In this document: piece by piece, positions 6,416 to 15,419 of the stretch
How positions within the stretch are numbered: position 1 is the stretch's first letter
Layout of the letters: every line of letters begins with the position of its first letter
Source: Flavobacterium sp. UBA6135
GTDB lineage: Bacteria; Bacteroidota; Bacteroidia; Flavobacteriales; Flavobacteriaceae
Reading direction: 5' to 3'
Length of the DNA: 27,930 nt
NCBI RefSeq assembly: GCF_002428305.1
Contig: NZ_DIVJ01000013.1
Coordinates: forward strand, 1 to 27,930
Notes under the pieces: generated by a model
Databases searched by the model: none
Seen by the model: only the letters and a program-made list of their open reading frames with translations
Told to the model about the DNA's origin: nothing
Position numbers and translations under genes: made by a program

Positions 6416-7252
6416 ATGTCAATAATTACCCTTACTACAGATTACGGATTAAAAGACCACTTTGTCGGTGCTTTGAAAGGGAAAATTTTAACCGAGGCTC
6501 CCGATGCTAAAATCGTTGACATATCGCACAACATCGACCCGTTTAATACTACCGAAACCAGCTATATCATCACAGCAGCTTACAGTAGCTTTCCTAAAGG
6601 AACCGTTCACTTGATTGGTGTTGATGCCGAACGCAATTTAGAAAACGAACACATCGCCATGCTTTGGAATGATCATTATTTTATTTGTGCTGATAATGGA
6701 ATTTTGAGCATGCTTACCCAAAAAATACTCCCGCAACAAGTGGTTGCCATTAATATTCATGACCGATTGACTGTGGATGCCACAGATATGGATGTCTTTA
6801 AAACCGTTGCTTGTCATCTGGCCAAAGGCGGTTTGTTGAACGTTATCGGACGGGAAATAAAAACGTTGAAACCCATAACCAACCTGCAGCCTATTGTTTC
6901 TAAAACGGGCGACTCTATAAAAGGGAATGTTATTTATATTGACCATTTTGGAAACGTTGTGGTGAATATTACCAAAAAACTTTTCATTGAAACCGGAAAA
7001 GGGCGACCTTATGAAATTGCCATTAAACCTAAAGCCTTAAAAACCATTTTACCCAATTATTCGGCCATCGCTCAATCGGGAAAATTTCCGGTGAAGAATT
7101 ATGAAGGACAGAATTTGGCTTTGTTTAATGAAGCGGGGTATTTGGAAATTGCCATTTTTAGAAGTAATCCCGCTACGGTGGGAAGTGCTACTTCTTTATT
7201 GGGCTTGAATTATCGCGACACTATTACCATTAATTTTTTACCCACTGATTGA
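6416..7252 (+). CDS. SAM hydrolase family protein (SAM hydroxide adenosyltransferase, DUF62)
   Basis: 278 residues, cytoplasmic. The N-terminus MSIITLTTDYGLKDHFVGALKG and the PDAKIVDISHNIDPFN block are hallmarks of the family that cleaves SAM to adenosine and methionine, related to the fluorinase/chlorinase enzymes. The C-terminal beta-barrel domain is present (GNVIYIDHFGNVVVNI ... GQNLALFNEAGYLEIA). The region that usually reads VVDPGVG-x-x-R is GVDAERNLENE here, and the usual FHGRD segment is DATDMDVF, so the Asp-Arg-His triad described for archaeal members is not obviously kept. The frame extends to a TTG at 6383; the ATG at 6416 (or 6413) fits the family. It heads a probable operon with the ABM gene, gldF and gldG. 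Confidence 0.88.
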   Translation: MSIITLTTDYGLKDHFVGALKGKILTEAPDAKIVDISHNIDPFNTTETSYIITAAYSSFPKGTVHLIGVDAERNLENEHIAMLWNDHYFICADNGILSMLTQKILPQQVVAINIHDRLTVDATDMDVFKTVACHLAKGGLLNVIGREIKTLKPITNLQPIVSKTGDSIKGNVIYIDHFGNVVVNITKKLFIETGKGRPYEIAIKPKALKTILPNYSAIAQSGKFPVKNYEGQNLALFNEAGYLEIAIFRSNPATVGSATSLLGLNYRDTITINFLPTD

Positions 7253-7253
7253 T

Positions 7254-7550
7254 ATGTTTATTCGAATCGTAAAAATGAGTTTTCATCAAGAACATATCCC
7301 GAAATTTTTGGGCAACTTTGATTTGATGAAAGAAAAAATACGAAATGCACCCGGAAACCGTTTTCTTGAATTGTATCAGGATAAAACCAATCCGGAAGTT
7401 TTTTTTACTTATAGTTTTTGGGAAACCGAAGCCGATTTGGAATCCTATCGGAATTCGGAATTATTTTATGACGTATGGCAGTTTACCAAACAATTATTCA
7501 ACGCCAAACCGGAAGCGTGGAGCGTAGATAAAGTGGTTAGTTTACCTTAA
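7254..7550 (+). CDS. ABM-domain (quinol monooxygenase-like) protein
   Basis: 98 residues, cytoplasmic. The pattern IRIVKMSFHQEHIPKFLGNF ... PGNRFLELYQDKTNPEVFFTYSFWETEADLESYRNSELF fits the antibiotic biosynthesis monooxygenase fold: a dimeric alpha-beta barrel with a central Y-x-x-W strand and an exit helix. Members include YgiN-type quinol monooxygenases and heme-degrading enzymes; the substrate cannot be told from the sequence. Its ATG follows the SAM hydrolase stop by one base, and gldF starts 10 bases after it, so these genes are almost certainly co-transcribed and translationally coupled. Confidence 0.82.
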   Translation: MFIRIVKMSFHQEHIPKFLGNFDLMKEKIRNAPGNRFLELYQDKTNPEVFFTYSFWETEADLESYRNSELFYDVWQFTKQLFNAKPEAWSVDKVVSLP

Positions 7551-7560
7551 ATTAAAAACA

Positions 7561-8286
7561 ATGAAAGCACTATTTTTAAAAGAAATACAATCCTTTTTTG
7601 GTTCCGTTTTGGGCTATTTGGTGATTGTATTGTTTTTACTGCTCAACGGATTATTTCTTTGGGTTTTTGAAGGAGATTTTAATATTTTAAACAGCGGCTT
7701 CGCCGATTTGAGTCCGTTTTTCACCTTTGCTCCTTGGGTATTGTTACTTTTAATTCCTGCCATCACCATGAAAAGTTTTTCCGACGAGAAAAAACAAGGC
7801 ACGATGGAATTGCTTCTCACCAAACCTTTGAGCATTTGGGAAATTGTGAGTGGTAAATTTTTAGCCGCTTTTGTGTTAATTGTTTTGGCACTACTGCCCA
7901 CTTTAATTTATGTGGTGGTTATTTCTAAACTGGGATATCCCGAAGGAAGTATCGATATGGGGAGCACTTGGGGTTCGTATTTTGGCTTGCTGTTTCTGGT
8001 AGCCGCTTATACCGCCATTGGTGTTTTTACTTCTACGCTGTCTACCAATCAAATTGTGGCGTTCATGCTGGCTGTTTTCATCTGTTTTCTTTTCTATTTT
8101 GGATTTGAAGGCCTCTCCAAACAAATGACCACTTTTTCAGACGGAATGGCTGCTTTGGGAATGGAATTTCATTATAAAAGTATGAGTAGAGGCGTTATTG
8201 ATACCCGAGATTTGATTTATTTTATAAGTGTTACTGTTCTGTTTTTTACAGCCACTGTTTATCAACTTAAAAACTTGAAGAACTAA
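7561..8286 (+). CDS. gldF: Gliding motility ABC transporter permease GldF
   Basis: 241 residues, inner membrane. Six hydrophobic segments are visible (about residues 15-35, 57-73, 105-127, 140-160, 167-185 and 219-236). The cytoplasmic motif MKSFSDEKKQGTMELLLTKPLSIWEIVSGK is typical of ABC-2 type permeases. In Flavobacterium, GldF works with GldA (ATPase) and GldG and was identified by gliding mutants; GldA is not in this window. The stop overlaps or abuts the gldG start (TAATG), implying coupling. The length is normal for the family. Confidence 0.95.
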   Translation: MKALFLKEIQSFFGSVLGYLVIVLFLLLNGLFLWVFEGDFNILNSGFADLSPFFTFAPWVLLLLIPAITMKSFSDEKKQGTMELLLTKPLSIWEIVSGKFLAAFVLIVLALLPTLIYVVVISKLGYPEGSIDMGSTWGSYFGLLFLVAAYTAIGVFTSTLSTNQIVAFMLAVFICFLFYFGFEGLSKQMTTFSDGMAALGMEFHYKSMSRGVIDTRDLIYFISVTVLFFTATVYQLKNLKN

Positions 8287-9971
8287 TGAAAAAAATAAAC
8301 AAAAAACTACTTATCAATTGGCTGTCATTAGTAGCGGTGCTTCTTGTTATCAATACAATCAGCTCCCATTTCTTCAAACGTTTTGACTTAACTGCTGATA
8401 AACGGTACACGCTTTCGGAACATACTCTGGAATTGTTAGCTTCTATTGAACAACCCTTGTTTATTGATGTTTTTTTAGACGGTAATTTTCCGAGTGACAT
8501 CAAAAGACTGCAAGTGGAAACCAGACAATTGTTGGAAGAATTCAAAGCTTATAATTCCAACATTCAATTTCAATTCATCAATCCGTTAGCGGAAGAGGGA
8601 GATAAAGACGCACTAATCGAAGCTTTTTATGAAAAAGGCATGACGCCCATCAACCTCACCGTTGAAGATAAAGGCAAGCAATCACAAGAGATTGTTTTTC
8701 CTTGGGCCATTGCTTATAGTGGTGATAAAGACACCAAAGTTCCCTTGCTGAAAAACATGATGGGGGCTTCCACAGAAGAAAAAGTCATCAGCTCGGTGCA
8801 ACATTTGGAATATGCATTTGCCAATGCCATTGCAACTGTTACCAAAGAAAAAAGTAAAAAAGTAGTGGTTCTAAAAGGCAATGGCCAACCCGAAGATGTG
8901 TTTATTGGCGATGCCTTGAAACAAATCAGAGAGAACTATTTCATTGCTCCTTTCACTTTGGATAGTGTGGCTAATAATCCTGAAAAGGTGTTAAAACAAC
9001 TGCAAGGGTATGATTTAGCTATCATGATTAAACCTACCGAACGTTTTTCTGATGAAGAAAAATTGGTTTTGGATCAATATGTCATGTCAGGTGGAAAAAT
9101 GCTGTGGTTGATGGATATGGTTTCCATAGAAATGGATAGTTTGTATAACGATACGGGAACCAGTTTGGCCTACCCGAAAGACTTAAATTTAAACGATTTA
9201 TTTTTTAAATACGGAGTGCGAATCAATCCGTATTTGATTAAAGACATTATGGCTACACCCATTTCGTTAGCCACCGGTGCGGAAGGTTCTGCCACACAAT
9301 ACAAACAGTTTCCTTGGTTTTATGCTCCCATGATTTATCCGTCCAGCAAACATCCCATTGTGGCCAATCTTGATGGATTAAAATTTGAGTTTACCAATCC
9401 CATAGACACCTTAAAAAACAACATTCAAAAAACGGTGTTGTTGCAATCTTCTCCCTATTCAAAAGGCATTGGAACACCAATTGAGGTTTCGCTTGAAATG
9501 GTGTCGGAAAGACCTGAACCAACCGATTTTCAGAATAGCGGGCTACTACCTGTAGCCGTTTTATTGGAAGGAAATTTCAAATCGGCTTTTCAAAATAGAG
9601 TGTTGCCTTTCAAAACTGAGGGGTATAAAGAAACCAGTACGGCCACTAAAATGATTGTTGTATCGGATGGCGATGTCATCAAAAACCAATTGGATAAAAA
9701 CTACCAACCGTTAGAATTGGGTTATGACAAATGGACCAATACCTATTATGGTAACAAGGAATTCATCCTAAACAGTGTCAATTTTTTGTTGGATGACAGC
9801 GGACTTATTAACATTCGAAGTAAGGAAGTCAACCTACCCTTGCTGGATAAAGAAAAAGTATATGACAATTATAGTCTTGCTCAATGGATAACTATTGGAG
9901 TTCCAATAACTATTGTCGTATTTTTCGGACTGCTGTTTATCTATATTCGAAAAAGAATTTATGGTAACTAG
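8286..9971 (+). CDS. gldG: Gliding motility ABC transporter auxiliary component GldG
   Basis: 561 residues. An N-terminal membrane helix (LLINWLSLVAVLLVINTISS, about 8-27) is followed by the conserved RFDLTADKRYTLSEHTLELL and a large periplasmic domain with the ABC-type uncharacterised transport fold (KVVVLKGNGQPEDVFIGDALKQI ... YDLAIMIKPTERFSDEEKLVLDQYVMSGGKMLWLMD). A C-terminal helix follows (WITIGVPITIVVFFGLLFIYI) with a basic tail. This is the classic GldG layout, partner of GldF. The reading frame shares the TAATG junction with gldF. No defects seen. Confidence 0.95.
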   Translation: MKKINKKLLINWLSLVAVLLVINTISSHFFKRFDLTADKRYTLSEHTLELLASIEQPLFIDVFLDGNFPSDIKRLQVETRQLLEEFKAYNSNIQFQFINPLAEEGDKDALIEAFYEKGMTPINLTVEDKGKQSQEIVFPWAIAYSGDKDTKVPLLKNMMGASTEEKVISSVQHLEYAFANAIATVTKEKSKKVVVLKGNGQPEDVFIGDALKQIRENYFIAPFTLDSVANNPEKVLKQLQGYDLAIMIKPTERFSDEEKLVLDQYVMSGGKMLWLMDMVSIEMDSLYNDTGTSLAYPKDLNLNDLFFKYGVRINPYLIKDIMATPISLATGAEGSATQYKQFPWFYAPMIYPSSKHPIVANLDGLKFEFTNPIDTLKNNIQKTVLLQSSPYSKGIGTPIEVSLEMVSERPEPTDFQNSGLLPVAVLLEGNFKSAFQNRVLPFKTEGYKETSTATKMIVVSDGDVIKNQLDKNYQPLELGYDKWTNTYYGNKEFILNSVNFLLDDSGLINIRSKEVNLPLLDKEKVYDNYSLAQWITIGVPITIVVFFGLLFIYIRKRIYGN

Positions 9972-9985
9972 TGTTAATAAAAAAC

Positions 9986-10017
9986 TTTTTGATATTGTTG
10001 AGTTAGAGTTATATTTG
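9986..10017 (+). promoter_or_regulatory. dnaN promoter
   Basis: TATATTTG at 10010-10017 matches the Bacteroidota -7 box TAnnTTTG, and TTTTTG at 9986-9991 is a plausible -33 element 18 bases upstream. The box ends 21 bases before the dnaN ATG, giving a short leader. Confidence 0.65.
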
Positions 10018-10038
10018 TGGTTATAAAAATTAAGCGAA

Positions 10039-11157
10039 ATGAAGTTTATCGTATCGAGTTCCTATTTATTAAAACAATTGCAAGTTTTAGGTAGTGTTAT
10101 CAACAGTAGCAACACCTTACCTATTTTAGATAATTTCCTTTTTGAATTAAACGATACGGTTTTGACTGTATCTGCTTCTGATTTAGAAACTACCATGTCC
10201 GCTATCCTGGAGATTGACAGTAAGAGTCAAGGCAGTGTTGCTATTCCGGCAAAATTACTTTTAGAGATATTAAAAACATTCCCGGAGCAACCGCTAACGT
10301 TCACCGTTGAAGAAAACAGCACCATTGAAATCAGTTCCAATTCCGGAAAATATGCCTTGGCGTATGCTCCCGGAGATGAGTTTCCAAAGGCAGTGGTTTT
10401 AGACGAACCTTCTGCCACCATAGTTCCTGCTGAAGTTTTAGCGTCAGCAATCAGTAAAACTATTTTTGCTGCCGGTAATGATGATTTGCGTCCGGTAATG
10501 TCCGGTGTGTTTTTCCAATTCTCACCACAAAGCCTTATTTTTGTAGCTACCGATGCTCATAAATTAGTAAAATACTCCAGAACGGATGTTACCGCTTCTG
10601 AAGTGGCGGAATTCATTATGCCTAAAAAACCGTTAAACATTTTAAAAGGTATTTTAGCCATGACCGATAGCGAAGTGAAAATTGAATACAACGACAGTAA
10701 TGCCGTTTTCTCTTTTGATTCCTATATGTTAGTATGTCGTTTGATTGATGGAAAATACCCAAACTATGAGGCTGTTATTCCGAAAGAGAACCCAAACAAA
10801 CTGCATATTGACCGAACACAATTGTTAAATTCTGTGCGTCGTGTTGCCATTTTCTCTAACAAAACTACGCATCAAATCCGTTTAAAAATTGCAGGTACTG
10901 AACTGAACATATCCGCAGAAGATATTGACTATTCAAACAAAGCTGAAGAACGTTTGACGTGTGATTACCAAGGTGATGACATGCAAATTGGTTTCAACTC
11001 ACGCTTCTTAACAGAAATGCTAAACAACCTGCATTCTGACGAAATCATGTTGGAAATGTCTTTACCCAACAGAGCCGGTATTTTAACTCCGGTGGATGGA
11101 TTAGACGAAGGCGAAACCGTTACGATGTTAGTCATGCCGGTGATGCTGAACAACTAA
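10039..11157 (+). CDS. dnaN: DNA polymerase III beta subunit (sliding clamp)
   Basis: 372 residues, the normal length. It forms the dimeric ring that tethers DNA polymerase III to DNA. Three repeated clamp domains are present: N-terminal MKFIVSSSYLLKQLQVLGSV ... TLPILDNFLFEL, a central domain beginning near DDLRPVMSGVFFQF and containing DAHKLVKYSRT, and a C-terminal domain with RLIDGKYPNYEAVIP and a conserved end of the MPVMLNN type. The pattern VLPILNNFLF / TDxHxL / PxMxx terminus identifies it firmly. It has its own promoter and terminator, and is not next to dnaA or recF here, which is common in Bacteroidota. Confidence 0.97.
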   Translation: MKFIVSSSYLLKQLQVLGSVINSSNTLPILDNFLFELNDTVLTVSASDLETTMSAILEIDSKSQGSVAIPAKLLLEILKTFPEQPLTFTVEENSTIEISSNSGKYALAYAPGDEFPKAVVLDEPSATIVPAEVLASAISKTIFAAGNDDLRPVMSGVFFQFSPQSLIFVATDAHKLVKYSRTDVTASEVAEFIMPKKPLNILKGILAMTDSEVKIEYNDSNAVFSFDSYMLVCRLIDGKYPNYEAVIPKENPNKLHIDRTQLLNSVRRVAIFSNKTTHQIRLKIAGTELNISAEDIDYSNKAEERLTCDYQGDDMQIGFNSRFLTEMLNNLHSDEIMLEMSLPNRAGILTPVDGLDEGETVTMLVMPVMLNN

Positions 11158-11183
11158 AAATAAAACACCACTTATTTATACTG

Positions 11184-11218
11184 AAAAAACCCTTATCTCA
11201 ATTGAAATAAGGGTTTTT
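11184..11218. terminator. Terminator of dnaN, probably bidirectional
   Basis: AAAAAACCCTTAT (11184-11196) pairs with ATAAGGGTTTTT (11207-11218), with an inner TCAATTGA that can extend the stem. T tracts are present on both strands, so it may also stop the converging secreted-protein array. A near copy lies at 26104-26133. Confidence 0.85.
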
Positions 11219-11287
11219 CTATTTCATCCATCTTGCTCTCCAAAATTTGATTCATGACAATAACCCCCACAAATAGCTCCCGCTCTA

Positions 11288-11370
11288 TGTCATTCCGACG
11301 CAGGCTTGTCCCGCCTCGGCGGAAGGACACGAGCGACAGCGAACTGGCGAACCAATCTCATAATCAAATC
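11288..11370. repeat. Dispersed GC-rich intergenic repeat (degenerate copy)
   Basis: Begins TGTCATTCCGACG, identical over 13 bases to the sequence at 27908-27920, and continues through a GC-rich stretch with short inverted segments (cccgcctcggcgg). It is unlike the AT-rich surroundings. The interval 11219-11509 contains no credible gene; a 103-codon open frame over it lacks any protein-like features. Confidence 0.5.
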
Positions 11371-11509
11371 ACACACGCTGGTTCGAGCCTCCCGCCCCCT
11401 AACAAAAATTTAAAAATTATTCATAAAGTTTTTCAACACAAAAATCAAGAACTTTTCTACTTTCCTGTTGACTACTGCTTCTTTCAGGATATTTACTCTC
11501 ATACCATCC

Positions 11510-13372
11510 CTACTCTCGCAACACCTTCTCCATATAAACCACTCCATCCAAACCTAATAACCTAACCAAATAAGTCCCTTTACTAAGCCCTTCCAAAGAA
11601 ATACTATAATTGGATGTGCCGGTAAACTCGCCACGAAGCAGCTCCTGACCTAACAAATTATAAACCATGTACCCTTTTAAATCAGTAGCATCTATAAATA
11701 ACATACCACTAGTAGGATTGGGATAAAACTTAACTGCGGGTTTTACTTGGTCACCTACCGATAACGGAGGTGCACATGGTGTATTTCCTAACTTGGCTAT
11801 AAAAAAATCACTATAACCACCATTGGTAGTTAATGGTGCAATAGTAGGATGATTCAAAAAAATAGTACTTCGAGCATAACCACCAACCACATAATTTCCA
11901 TTGTGATCTGTAGCAATTGCCATTAATTCTTCAGAAGCATTAAGACCTAAAACATCCGGGATATCATGCATGGCAAGTGGCACTCCTGTTTCTTTGTTAA
12001 AACGGATTAATACAGGTGCAACCCCGTTGCCATAAACGCGAGGCATAGCCAAGGTTCCCCAGTAATTCTCATGCAAACTTGTTCCGATAGCCACTTCATT
12101 TGCGTTAATAGCAATTGTTCTACCGTAACAATTATTACATCCATTCGATTGAGCAGCTGTATTACCAGTAGCAGGATTCAAATTTGTGCCCCATAATAAG
12201 TTACCTTGAGGATTTAGTTTGATCAGATAGGGACTTTGAGATTGTTGGGTAAAAGTATATCCAGCTAAAGAAGCAAATAGATTATTATTCGTTTGATTTC
12301 CGGCTAACCCTGTCAAATAAACATTAGAGGCTTCATCCGTAGTAACACTAATTATTGAAGCACTAAGAGTTGTGGGAGCAGATGCAACCTTCCGCCACAA
12401 TTCCGTGCCTAGAGCATCTAAGGCATAAACTGCACCTCCAGTATTTAAAGGCACACCTTCCCATGTAGCACTGGTATTAAAAGGACTAACATAAAAATAA
12501 TACCTACTATTTAAAGGATCACGATGAAGTTTAGTATAATTCAAATTAGTTATACCCGTATAGGGAAGCGGAATATTACTCAAGTAGTTTCCGTCCTTGT
12601 CATATTTTAATATCGTATGATATTCGCTTACACTATTTGGAACAACTAATGAACCATTTAAATGGTTACCTGGAGAAAAAACACAGTGCCAATGTAAAAC
12701 ACCACTTGGTTCTGCAATCAATGAATACCCAAAACCTCTTCCTTCAAAAAAACCGGGAGTAGCGACCGTTGTCACATTTTCATCTTGAGGCATGCGATGC
12801 CATAAATAATTACCATTTGTGTCGTATTTTATCAAGGCTATCCATCTATTATTAGGATCTGGTGTATTAGATGTACCTGGGCCTAAAAAAACATTTGGTG
12901 CATAATGTGGAGGTACATTTGTGTTATTAGTCCGAGCTGCATTTATTGTTGTAAAAGAAATATACAACCCTCCTAAGGTGTCGAGTGCCATTGAAATATA
13001 AGATTCACCTACATGTCCTCCTATAGTAGTATGCCATCTAAAGTTACCTTCACAATCAGTAGAAACAATATAAATATCATTATCTATTGAAGCAGTTCCA
13101 TATTTAGTAATTGTCTGGCCCATGAACTGCGGATTAAAATTGGTTACCGTTCCGGCAAAATAGTAATTATTGTGCTGATCGATTTTAACGTCATAAATTT
13201 GTTCCAAACCTAATTCCCAAGATCCTGCACTACCTGCATTTTGATTACCTCCGCCACGATGAGCCCACTGCCAAGAATAAGTCTGTGCAAAACCACTAAA
13301 ACCAAGTAGAAAAACAATCATAAACCCTAACAGGAATAGTTTCTTTCTTATACAAAATAGTGCTCTTTTCAT
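11510..13372 (-). CDS. T9SS-secreted beta-propeller-like protein, paralogue A
   Basis: 620 residues. A 29-residue signal peptide (MKRALFCIRKKLFLLGFMIV..., ending FAQ) is followed by TYSWQWAHRGGGNQ and several WD/SBBP-like units of the form VKID-x-NNYYFAG ... GNFRWHT, YDTNGNYLWHR, YDKDGNYLS, YALDALGTELWR, TTDEASNVYLTG, LIKLNPQGNLLWG, ATDHNGNYVVGG. This spacing fits a beta-propeller built from SBBP-type repeats. A T9SS type A domain ends the protein (KFYPNPTSGMLFIDATDLKGYMVYNLLGQ ... KGTYLVRL). It is the last of three tandem paralogues and the most diverged in its central region. It probably reaches the cell surface or medium as a binding protein; ligand unknown. Confidence 0.87.
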   Translation of the reverse strand: MKRALFCIRKKLFLLGFMIVFLLGFSGFAQTYSWQWAHRGGGNQNAGSAGSWELGLEQIYDVKIDQHNNYYFAGTVTNFNPQFMGQTITKYGTASIDNDIYIVSTDCEGNFRWHTTIGGHVGESYISMALDTLGGLYISFTTINAARTNNTNVPPHYAPNVFLGPGTSNTPDPNNRWIALIKYDTNGNYLWHRMPQDENVTTVATPGFFEGRGFGYSLIAEPSGVLHWHCVFSPGNHLNGSLVVPNSVSEYHTILKYDKDGNYLSNIPLPYTGITNLNYTKLHRDPLNSRYYFYVSPFNTSATWEGVPLNTGGAVYALDALGTELWRKVASAPTTLSASIISVTTDEASNVYLTGLAGNQTNNNLFASLAGYTFTQQSQSPYLIKLNPQGNLLWGTNLNPATGNTAAQSNGCNNCYGRTIAINANEVAIGTSLHENYWGTLAMPRVYGNGVAPVLIRFNKETGVPLAMHDIPDVLGLNASEELMAIATDHNGNYVVGGYARSTIFLNHPTIAPLTTNGGYSDFFIAKLGNTPCAPPLSVGDQVKPAVKFYPNPTSGMLFIDATDLKGYMVYNLLGQELLRGEFTGTSNYSISLEGLSKGTYLVRLLGLDGVVYMEKVLRE

Positions 13373-13461
13373 AAATTTATCTTCCGTCTGTTAGTAAATT
13401 CAATTTTGAACTTACCGCAGTATTTATTAAAATTAAGATTAAAACCTATATAACTCAATGT
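13373..13461 (-). repeat. Duplicated 89-bp spacer, copy 1
   Basis: The gene-proximal part (13373-13434 or so, TCTTCCGTCTGTTAGTAAAT onward) is identical to the spacer at 15331-15419; they diverge only near the upstream gene. No terminator hairpin is seen, so A, B and C may share a transcript. Confidence 0.8.
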
Positions 13462-15330
13462 CTACTCACGCAACACCTTCTCCATATAAACCACTCCATC
13501 CAAACCTAATAACCTAACCAAATAAGTCCCTTTACTAAGCCCTTCCAAAGAAATACTATAATTAGATGTGCCGGTAAACTCACCACGAAGCAATTCCTGT
13601 CCTAATAAATTGTAAACCATGTACCCTTTTAAATCAGTAGCATCTTTAAATAACATACCATTAGTAGGATTGGGATACAACTTAACTGCGGGTTTCACTT
13701 GGTCACCTACCGATAACGGTGGTGCACATGGTGTATTTCCCAACTTGGCTATAAAAAAATCACTATCACCACCATTAGTAGTTAAAGGAGCAATAGTAGG
13801 GTGATTCAAAAAGATAGTACTTCGAGCATAACCCCCAACCACATAATTACCATTCAGGTCTGTGGCCACTGTCATAAGTTCTTCCGATGAAATGACACCC
13901 AACACATCCTTAACATCATTCATCGCAATGGGAACTCCTGTTGTTTTATTAAATCGAACCAAAACCGGTGCTACACCGTCTCCATAACTACGCGGCATTG
14001 TCAAACTTCCCCATGAATTGGCCTGTAAACTCCCTGCTAATGCAACTTCATTGCCGTTCATCGTAAGTGAACGTCCCGGACAATTGCAATCATTTAGATT
14101 TGTTGCACCAGTAGAAGGATTTAAATTAGTACCCCACAATAAAGCACCACTGGAATTCAATTTAATAAGATATGGACTCGTTGAAAATTGAGTAAATGTA
14201 TAACCCGCCAAAGAAGCATACATGTTATTAATAGTTTGATTACCTGCAGTACCGGTTAAATAAACATTAGATTGCTCATCTGTCGTTAATCCAACAATAG
14301 ATGCGCTGAGAGTTGTTGGTGAAGAAGCTACTTTTCGCCATAACTCAATACCCGATGCATCTAATGCATAAACAGCTCCAGCTGCGTTAATCGTTTCTCC
14401 TTCCCAAGTTGTTGCAGATAAACCACTTGAATTAACAGGTGTAAGATAAAAATAATATCTATCATTAAGTGGATCGCGATGGAGCTTAGTATAGTTGGGT
14501 CCTGATCCTCCAGTAAAGGGTAGTGGTATGTGACTGAGGTAATTGCCATCTTTGTCATATTTTAAGATGACATGATACTCACTCACACTTGTTGGTACAA
14601 TAAGAGCACCGTTCAAATGATTTCCCGGTGAAAATTGGCAATGCCAATGAATAGTACCATTCGGTTCTACTGTTAAAGAATAACCTGTTCCAAGTCCTTG
14701 AAAAAAACCAGGTTGGTTGGTTGATGTAACATTTTCATCTTGAGGCATACGATGCCATAAATAATTTCCACTAGTATCATACTTAATTAAGGCTATTCTT
14801 CTGTTATTTGGATTGGGATTGGCTCCATTAGTCCCAAAACCCAATGCCACACTAGGTGCATAATGAGGAGGAACATTCGTGTTGTTACTACGTGATGAAT
14901 TAATCGTAGAAAATGAAATATACAAACCGCCAAGAGTATCAAGATCCATTGAAATATAGGATTCACCTACATGACCTCCTATAGTAGTATGCCATCTAAA
15001 ATTACCATCACAGTCAGTAGAAACAATATAAATATCAGTATCGATGCTATTAGTTCCGTACTTTGTTATTGTTTGCCCCATAAACACAGGATTAAAATTT
15101 ATGGCTGATCCTGCAAAGTAATAATTATTATTCTGATCAATTTTGACATCGAATATTTGTTCTAGCTGAGGTTGAAAGGAGCCATTACTCATAATGCTCT
15201 GATTACCTCCACCGCGATGAGCCCATTGCCACGAATAAGTCTGTGCAAAACCACTAAAACCAAGTAGAAAAACAATCATAAACCCTAATTGGAATAGTTT
15301 CTTTCTAATACAAAATAGTGCTCTTTTCAT
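13462..15330 (-). CDS. T9SS-secreted beta-propeller-like protein, paralogue B
   Basis: 622 residues, with the same architecture as its two neighbours. The signal peptide is nearly identical to that of paralogue A (one Leu/Gln change), whereas the middle (YALDASGIELWRKVASSPTT through ATDLNGNYVVGG) is almost identical to paralogue C, so the gene is a mosaic. The C-terminal T9SS domain is shared by all three with very few substitutions (KLYPNPTNGMLFKDATDLKG). It is separated from A by 89 bp and from C by 89 bp; the two spacers are largely the same sequence, indicating duplication of a whole gene-plus-spacer unit. Confidence 0.87.
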   Translation of the reverse strand: MKRALFCIRKKLFQLGFMIVFLLGFSGFAQTYSWQWAHRGGGNQSIMSNGSFQPQLEQIFDVKIDQNNNYYFAGSAINFNPVFMGQTITKYGTNSIDTDIYIVSTDCDGNFRWHTTIGGHVGESYISMDLDTLGGLYISFSTINSSRSNNTNVPPHYAPSVALGFGTNGANPNPNNRRIALIKYDTSGNYLWHRMPQDENVTSTNQPGFFQGLGTGYSLTVEPNGTIHWHCQFSPGNHLNGALIVPTSVSEYHVILKYDKDGNYLSHIPLPFTGGSGPNYTKLHRDPLNDRYYFYLTPVNSSGLSATTWEGETINAAGAVYALDASGIELWRKVASSPTTLSASIVGLTTDEQSNVYLTGTAGNQTINNMYASLAGYTFTQFSTSPYLIKLNSSGALLWGTNLNPSTGATNLNDCNCPGRSLTMNGNEVALAGSLQANSWGSLTMPRSYGDGVAPVLVRFNKTTGVPIAMNDVKDVLGVISSEELMTVATDLNGNYVVGGYARSTIFLNHPTIAPLTTNGGDSDFFIAKLGNTPCAPPLSVGDQVKPAVKLYPNPTNGMLFKDATDLKGYMVYNLLGQELLRGEFTGTSNYSISLEGLSKGTYLVRLLGLDGVVYMEKVLRE

Positions 15331-15419
15331 AAATTTATCTTCCGTCTGTTAGTAAATTCAATTTTGAACTTACCGCAGTATTTATTAAAATTAAAATTCA
15401 TACCAATTGTACTCAATGT
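15331..15419 (-). repeat. Duplicated 89-bp spacer, copy 2
   Basis: Same length and mostly the same sequence as 13373-13461. Both end in the same TAGACATTGAG context after the upstream stop codon. It marks the edge of the tandem duplication unit. Confidence 0.8.

Noticed and set aside
11254..11565. 103-codon open frame on the plus strand
   Set aside because: It covers a GC-rich repeat and the 3' end of a real minus-strand gene, with a low-complexity, non-protein-like composition.
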